Shown: positions 6,509-10,079 of the stretch, piece by piece
How positions within the stretch are numbered: the first letter of the stretch is position 1
Layout of the letters: every line of letters starts with the position of its first letter
Source of the DNA: Pseudomonadota bacterium
GTDB taxonomy: Bacteria > Pseudomonadota > Alphaproteobacteria > JAKJEU01
Direction of reading: 5' to 3'
Length of the DNA: 10,079 nt
NCBI GenBank assembly: GCA_022705265.1
Contig: JAKJEU010000036.1
Coordinates: forward strand, 1-10,079
Program-made: the position numbers and the translations under genes
The notes under the pieces: generated by a model
Databases searched by the model: none
Told to the model about the DNA's origin: nothing
What the model saw: the letters and a program-made list of their open reading frames with translations, nothing else

Positions 6509-7555
6509 ATAATTTTTCATAGTTCTAATCAAAATTTCATTTTCCAAATCACTTCCGATTGAAATTCTTACGCCACCTTTGATTTGACTTTCAAAAGAAC
6601 GGACTAAAATTTCGTTTTCAAAGCAATGTTTTTTAAAATCGTCGCCATTGTCAACTATGATAAAAACATAATTAGTTTTAGTCTTAAAAACTTTTTTAAC
6701 ATAAGGAAATAACTCCAAAGCATCTTCCAAAACTTTTTTGGTTTTAAGGATATTCCCCGCATTTTCTTTTGCTTGGGATAATAATTTTTCCGAACCGAAC
6801 ACCCCTTCTGCGACCTTTATTGCTGGCATAGACAAGGAATAAGGAGGCATAATTGCTCTTATAATTTCGGCGATTTCATGATTTGCAATCAAAGCGCCAA
6901 GCCTTAAACCTGCAAATCCGTAATATTTTGACAAAGTTCTTATAATCATTAAATTATCAAATTCATCGATTTTTGACATAAAACTTTCAACCTCAGAAAA
7001 TTCAATATAAGCCTCGTCCACCACTACTATTGCTTTATCTTTTAATGCTTTTAACAAATATAAAATATCATCTTTATGAATTTCATGACCCAAAGGTGCC
7101 GAAGGATTAACCAAAAACACCACTTTTGCCTTTGTTATCTCTTGTTGCTTAATTATTTCAGCCACATTAAGTTGATAATTATTTTGTTCCATCAAAGGGA
7201 CTTTAATAACTTTTCCGCCTTGAACTTCGGTATAAAATTGATACATAACAAAGGTCGGAGGCGTTATAATCACGCTTTCCCCTTCGTTTATGAAACATCT
7301 TATTATCAAGTCAATTGCTTGGTCGCCACCAGAAGTTATGACAATTTGTTCTTCTTTTGCTTTGTAAGCTTTTGACAAAGAATGTAGCAAAAACTTTGGT
7401 TGACTTTCCGGATAACGATTATAAGGAGATTCGAAATCTTCGCTTGCAAGATATGGATTTTCATTTGCATTAAGCAAAATTTTCTCACCCATAATCGAAG
7501 TATCATATGCTTTGAAATTTTTTAAATTTTCACGAACTAAATCAAACGCCTTCAT
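6500..7555 (-). CDS. hisC: Histidinol-phosphate aminotransferase
   Basis: A PLP-dependent class I/II aminotransferase that converts imidazole-acetol phosphate to histidinol phosphate using glutamate. Its 351-residue length is normal. Visible motifs are NENP (31-34), SGGDQAIDL (75-83), PPTFVMY (99-105), VVVDEAYIEF (177-186; Asp180 and Tyr183 contact PLP), RTLSK with Schiff-base Lys210, AGLRLG with Arg218, and GGVRISIGS with the carboxylate-binding Arg330. The usual NPNNPTG segment is NPSAPLG (150-156), so the Asn that touches the PLP O3' is Ala153; I recall NPNAPTG in other HisC proteins, so this is probably tolerated. The ATG at 7555 follows AGAGGA (7568-7563, minus strand) with a 7-base spacer. 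The gene diverges from hisD instead of sitting in the operon. Assignment to HisC over aromatic aminotransferases rests on sequence and his neighbours. Confidence 0.94.
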   Translation of the reverse strand: MKAFDLVRENLKNFKAYDTSIMGEKILLNANENPYLASEDFESPYNRYPESQPKFLLHSLSKAYKAKEEQIVITSGGDQAIDLIIRCFINEGESVIITPPTFVMYQFYTEVQGGKVIKVPLMEQNNYQLNVAEIIKQQEITKAKVVFLVNPSAPLGHEIHKDDILYLLKALKDKAIVVVDEAYIEFSEVESFMSKIDEFDNLMIIRTLSKYYGFAGLRLGALIANHEIAEIIRAIMPPYSLSMPAIKVAEGVFGSEKLLSQAKENAGNILKTKKVLEDALELFPYVKKVFKTKTNYVFIIVDNGDDFKKHCFENEILVRSFESQIKGGVRISIGSDLENEILIRTMKNYKK

Positions 7556-7593
7556 AATTTTATCCTCTTTATTAAAAATCCTTTTAAAATGTA

Positions 7594-7623
7594 ATTATAC
7601 AAACAATAAATGGTTTAAGACAA
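7594..7623 (-). promoter_or_regulatory. hisC promoter
   Basis: On the minus strand TTGTCT (7623-7618) and a perfect TATAAT (7599-7594) are 18 bases apart. Transcription would begin near 7587, leaving about 30 bases before the hisC ATG with its AGAGGA ribosome site. The -35 box shares bases with the 14-bp palindrome at 7621-7634. Confidence 0.6.
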
Positions 7624-7634
7624 TATTAATATTG
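7621..7634. promoter_or_regulatory. Perfect 14-bp palindrome, candidate his operator
   Basis: CAATATTAATATTG equals its own reverse complement. It lies in the middle of the 111-base hisC/hisD divergent region and overlaps the ends of both -35 boxes (7618-7623 for hisC, 7632-7637 for hisD). A dimeric regulator bound here could control both transcription units. No known binding motif is recognised, and AT-rich palindromes can occur by chance. Confidence 0.4.
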
Positions 7635-7660
7635 AAGTTTTAAAAATCTGACGATATCAT
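7632..7660 (+). promoter_or_regulatory. hisD promoter giving a leaderless mRNA
   Basis: TTGAAG (7632-7637) and TATCAT (7655-7660) are 17 bases apart, with 4 of 6 and 5 of 6 consensus matches. The -10 box ends only 6 bases before the hisD ATG at 7667, so transcription should start on or next to the A of that ATG. A small inverted repeat ATCTGA/TCAGAT (7646-7651 and 7663-7668) flanks the -10 box. Confidence 0.5.
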
Positions 7661-7666
7661 TTTCAG

Positions 7667-8959
7667 ATGATGAAAAAATATAACTTAAATAAATTAAACG
7701 ACTTTGAAATATCTGAACTTGTGCAAAGAAAATATCTTTTGACCGAAGATACGATGAACATTATCAAGAAGATAGGCGAAAATGTCGAACAAAATAAAGA
7801 CAAAGCATTACTTGAAATGGCTTTGAAATTTGATAAGGCCAAAATCAGCGAGCTTAAAGTTTCAAGCAAAGAAATAGAAGAAGCAGTATCTTCAATCGAC
7901 CCAAAATTAAAGGAAGCGATTGATATTGCATATCTTAACATCAAAAAATTTCATGAAAGCCAAAGACCAAGTTTTAAAAAGACTACAACTTATTATGGAA
8001 TCGAATGTTGGCAAGATTTTAAACCAATTGAGAAAGTTGGACTTTATATTCCTGGTGGTTCTGCGCCTTTATTTTCGACTGTGTTAATGCTTGCTATCCC
8101 TGCGATGATTGCGGGTTGTCGTGAAATTTATATGACCACTCCTCCTGATAAATTTGGGAAAATTCACCCTGCTATTTTATATATCGCTGATAAATGCGGT
8201 GTAAAAGAAGTTTATAAAGCTGGCGGTGCTGGTGGTGTTTTTGCTTTTGCTTATGGAACCGAAACCGTGAAAAAAGTCGATAAAATATTTGGCCCAGGAA
8301 ACCAATTTGTCACAGGCGCAAAAATGCAAGTTTCAAGCTTTGTATCCATTGATATGCCAGCAGGCCCAAGCGAAGTTTTGGTTGTTGCAAATAATACTTC
8401 TAACCCGAAAATAATTGCCTCAGACCTTTTGGCACAAGCCGAACACGGCGCTGATTCACAAAGCATTTTGGTATGCGATAACGAAAAATTTGCTGATAAG
8501 GTTTTGGTTGAAATCGATGAACAATTAAAAGCATTACCAAGAGCGGAAATTGCAAAAAAAGCCTTAGGAAATAGCTTTATCATGATTGTCAAAAATATGG
8601 TTGAAGCGATTAAATTTTCAAATCTTTACGCTCCTGAACATTTGATTATCGGCATTAATGAATATGCGGAACTTTTACCAATAATTGAAAATGCTGGCTC
8701 AGTGTTTCTTGGCAAAAATGCCTCGGAAAGCTTTGGCGATTATGCGTCAGGAACAAATCACACCTTGCCGACTTCTTCTTTTGCAAGGTCAACCTCGGGG
8801 GTTTCTTTGCTTTCGTTTGGTAAACTTATAACTTATCAAACCGTAAACGATGATGCGTTAAAATCTTTGGGTAAATATGTGGAAATTATGGCTGCTCACG
8901 AAGGCTTAGATGCTCACAAAAACTCTGTAACTATAAGGATAAACGAATGCGGAAAATAG
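7667..8959 (+). CDS. hisD: Histidinol dehydrogenase
   Basis: A zinc- and NAD-dependent enzyme that oxidises L-histidinol to L-histidine in two steps, the last reactions of the pathway. At 430 residues it is the usual length, with VGLYIPGG (124-131), KIFGPGNQFVTGAKM (206-220) and MPAGPSEVL (230-238). The zinc ligands known from E. coli HisD are all present: Gln257 and His260 in LLAQAEHG, Asp358 in FGDYASG, His417 in HEGLDAH. The catalytic Glu324-His325 pair is in YAPEHL. The start is forced: a TGA in frame at 7649-7651 is followed by no other start codon before the ATG ATG at 7667-7672. No Shine-Dalgarno sequence precedes it, consistent with a leaderless message. It overlaps hisB by 13 bases and heads the hisD-hisB-hisA operon. 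Confidence 0.97.
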   Translation: MMKKYNLNKLNDFEISELVQRKYLLTEDTMNIIKKIGENVEQNKDKALLEMALKFDKAKISELKVSSKEIEEAVSSIDPKLKEAIDIAYLNIKKFHESQRPSFKKTTTYYGIECWQDFKPIEKVGLYIPGGSAPLFSTVLMLAIPAMIAGCREIYMTTPPDKFGKIHPAILYIADKCGVKEVYKAGGAGGVFAFAYGTETVKKVDKIFGPGNQFVTGAKMQVSSFVSIDMPAGPSEVLVVANNTSNPKIIASDLLAQAEHGADSQSILVCDNEKFADKVLVEIDEQLKALPRAEIAKKALGNSFIMIVKNMVEAIKFSNLYAPEHLIIGINEYAELLPIIENAGSVFLGKNASESFGDYASGTNHTLPTSSFARSTSGVSLLSFGKLITYQTVNDDALKSLGKYVEIMAAHEGLDAHKNSVTIRINECGK

Positions 8960-10008
8960 CTTTTTTAGACCGTGATGGAACTTTAATTATTGAGCCTCCT
9001 GTAACATACCAAGTAAATTCATTAGACGAGATGGTATTGCTTCCTCATGTTATTTCTTCACTTAAAAAAATATCTGATAATGGGTATGATTTGGTGATTA
9101 TAACTAATCAAGATGGGCTTGGAACTGATGCTAATCCTGCTTTTATTTATAACAACATTAACAAAAAAATGTTTGAAATATTCGCCTCAGAAGATGTGCA
9201 TTTCAAATCCGTATTATGTTGCCCTCATTACCTAGCTGATAATTGCAATTGTCGTAAGCCAAAAACAAAATTAATCGATGATTATCTTAAAGGTGAAAAA
9301 ATTGATATGGAAAAATCCTTTGTCGTAGGGGACAGAGACAGCGATTTGGAATTGGCAAAAAACCTTGGAATTCGTGGCTTCAAGCTTGATGAAAACAATT
9401 CTTGGGACGATGTTGTAAAACAAGCCTTATCAAGAAAAGCAAAAGTCGAAAGAGCAACAAAAGAAACCAAAATTTTGGTCGACATAAACCTTGATGGCGA
9501 TGGAAAAGCTGACATTAAAACTGGGCTTAACTTTTTTGACCATATGTTGCACCAAATCGCAAAACACGGAAGTTTTGACTTAACCATTCATTGTGATGGA
9601 GACACCGAAGTTGACGAACATCACACTATCGAAGATGTTGCCATCGCTTTGGGGCAAGCTTTGAAAGATGCTTTGGGCGACAAAAAAGGGATTGAACGAT
9701 ATTCCCACGAACGAATTATCGTTATGGACGAATGTAAATGTGAAATCGGCATTGATTTATCGGGAAGAGCTCACCCTGTTTTAAACATTGAACTTAACCG
9801 CGAATATGTGGGTGATTTTCCAACCGAAATGTTGTCTCATTTTTTCCATTCCTTTGCAATTGCTTCCGCGATGAACATTCATGCTACGCTCACTGGTGAA
9901 AATACTCATCATCAAATCGAATGTTTCTTTAAGGCTTTGGCAAAATCCTTAAAAGATGCCGTCAAAGTTGTAAGTAACCAAATCGTATCCACCAAAGGGG
10001 TTTTATAA
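8947..10008 (+). CDS. hisB: Bifunctional histidinol-phosphatase / imidazoleglycerol-phosphate dehydratase
   Basis: One polypeptide carries two pathway activities: dehydration of imidazoleglycerol phosphate (step 6) and dephosphorylation of histidinol phosphate (step 8). Residues 1-165 are a HAD-type phosphatase with FLDRDGT (nucleophile Asp8, Asp10), IITNQDG (51-57), a zinc-loop set Cys92, His94, Cys100, Cys102, and GDRDSD (128-133). Residues 168-353 are the dehydratase with FFDHMLHQIAKHG (196-208), DEHHTIED (223-230), DECKCEIGIDLSGR (261-274), SHFFHSF (297-303) and HHQIE (321-325), which supply the metal-binding His and Glu residues. The 353-residue length matches E. coli HisB. The ATG lies inside hisD and follows AAGGA (8935-8939) with a 7-base spacer, so the two are translationally linked. 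Many bacteria use separate enzymes; the fusion is best known from gammaproteobacteria and a few other groups. Confidence 0.97.
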   Translation: MRKIAFLDRDGTLIIEPPVTYQVNSLDEMVLLPHVISSLKKISDNGYDLVIITNQDGLGTDANPAFIYNNINKKMFEIFASEDVHFKSVLCCPHYLADNCNCRKPKTKLIDDYLKGEKIDMEKSFVVGDRDSDLELAKNLGIRGFKLDENNSWDDVVKQALSRKAKVERATKETKILVDINLDGDGKADIKTGLNFFDHMLHQIAKHGSFDLTIHCDGDTEVDEHHTIEDVAIALGQALKDALGDKKGIERYSHERIIVMDECKCEIGIDLSGRAHPVLNIELNREYVGDFPTEMLSHFFHSFAIASAMNIHATLTGENTHHQIECFFKALAKSLKDAVKVVSNQIVSTKGVL

Positions 10009-10009
10009 T

Positions 10010-10079
10010 ATGAATAAAATGGAAATTATCCCTGCGATTGATTTAATCGGCGGGGAATGTGTGAGGCTTTTTAAAGGCG
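10010..10079 (+). CDS. hisA: Phosphoribosylformimino-AICAR-phosphate isomerase (5' end only)
   Basis: The first 23 codons (MNKMEIIPAIDLIGGECVRL then FKG) match the N-terminal beta strand of HisA, the TIM-barrel isomerase of histidine step 4, with catalytic Asp11 in PAIDL. The related HisF normally starts with a different pattern (RIIPCLD), so HisA is preferred. The start is one base after the hisB stop, with AAAGGGG at 9994-10000 and a 9-base spacer; a second ATG at 10019 is too far from that site. The gene continues beyond the window. Confidence 0.85.
   Translation, partial: MNKMEIIPAIDLIGGECVRLFKG

Noticed and set aside
8251..8592. 113-codon minus-strand open frame opposite hisD
   Set aside because: It mirrors the highly conserved zinc-site region of hisD and has no independent support.
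8947..8959. hisD/hisB overlap as a possible frameshift or sequencing error
   Set aside because: Both proteins are full length with intact motifs, and hisB has its own ribosome site; a 13-base overlap is normal in an operon.

Overview
This is an AT-rich, gene-dense bacterial window (about one third G+C by eye) using the standard bacterial code. A Sec-type signal peptide on an ankyrin-repeat protein and a fused HisB enzyme point to a Gram-negative, possibly host-associated organism. An uncultured low-GC proteobacterium is my best guess, but the sequence does not name the taxon.

Layout: (1) 134-1623, plus strand: a two-gene unit of a divergent thymidylate-synthase-family gene and a dihydrofolate reductase, sharing a GTGA stop/start overlap. 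(2) 1638-6424, minus strand: an exported ankyrin-repeat protein with its own promoter, preceded by two tandem, clearly paralogous genes of 633 and 616 residues. The paralogs share a conserved Cys/His-containing core and C-terminal 21-residue leucine-rich repeats; their function is unknown. (3) 6500-10079: histidine biosynthesis, with hisC on the minus strand diverging from a plus-strand hisD-hisB-hisA operon. hisA is cut by the window end.

How the genes work together: the thyA-like and folA products probably form a one-carbon cycle in which a pyrimidine methylase makes dihydrofolate and DHFR re-reduces it. The thyA-like enzyme, however, carries substitutions at the residues that read position 4 of the base (the N177 equivalent is Asp, the H147 equivalent is Thr) and lacks the R21 equivalent. 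This resembles dCMP-type enzymes more than standard ThyA. HisC, HisD, HisB and HisA cover several steps of histidine synthesis. A 111-base divergent promoter region, with a perfect 14-bp palindrome touching both -35 boxes, could co-regulate both arms. hisD looks leaderless.

Regulation is compact. The ankyrin gene's terminator lies inside the folA coding sequence. A 10-bp-stem hairpin between hisC and the 616-residue gene contains that gene's Shine-Dalgarno sequence in one arm, and an extended -10 box overlaps the other arm.

I see no tRNA, rRNA, CRISPR array, insertion sequence or replication origin. No gene-free stretch exceeds about 135 bases.
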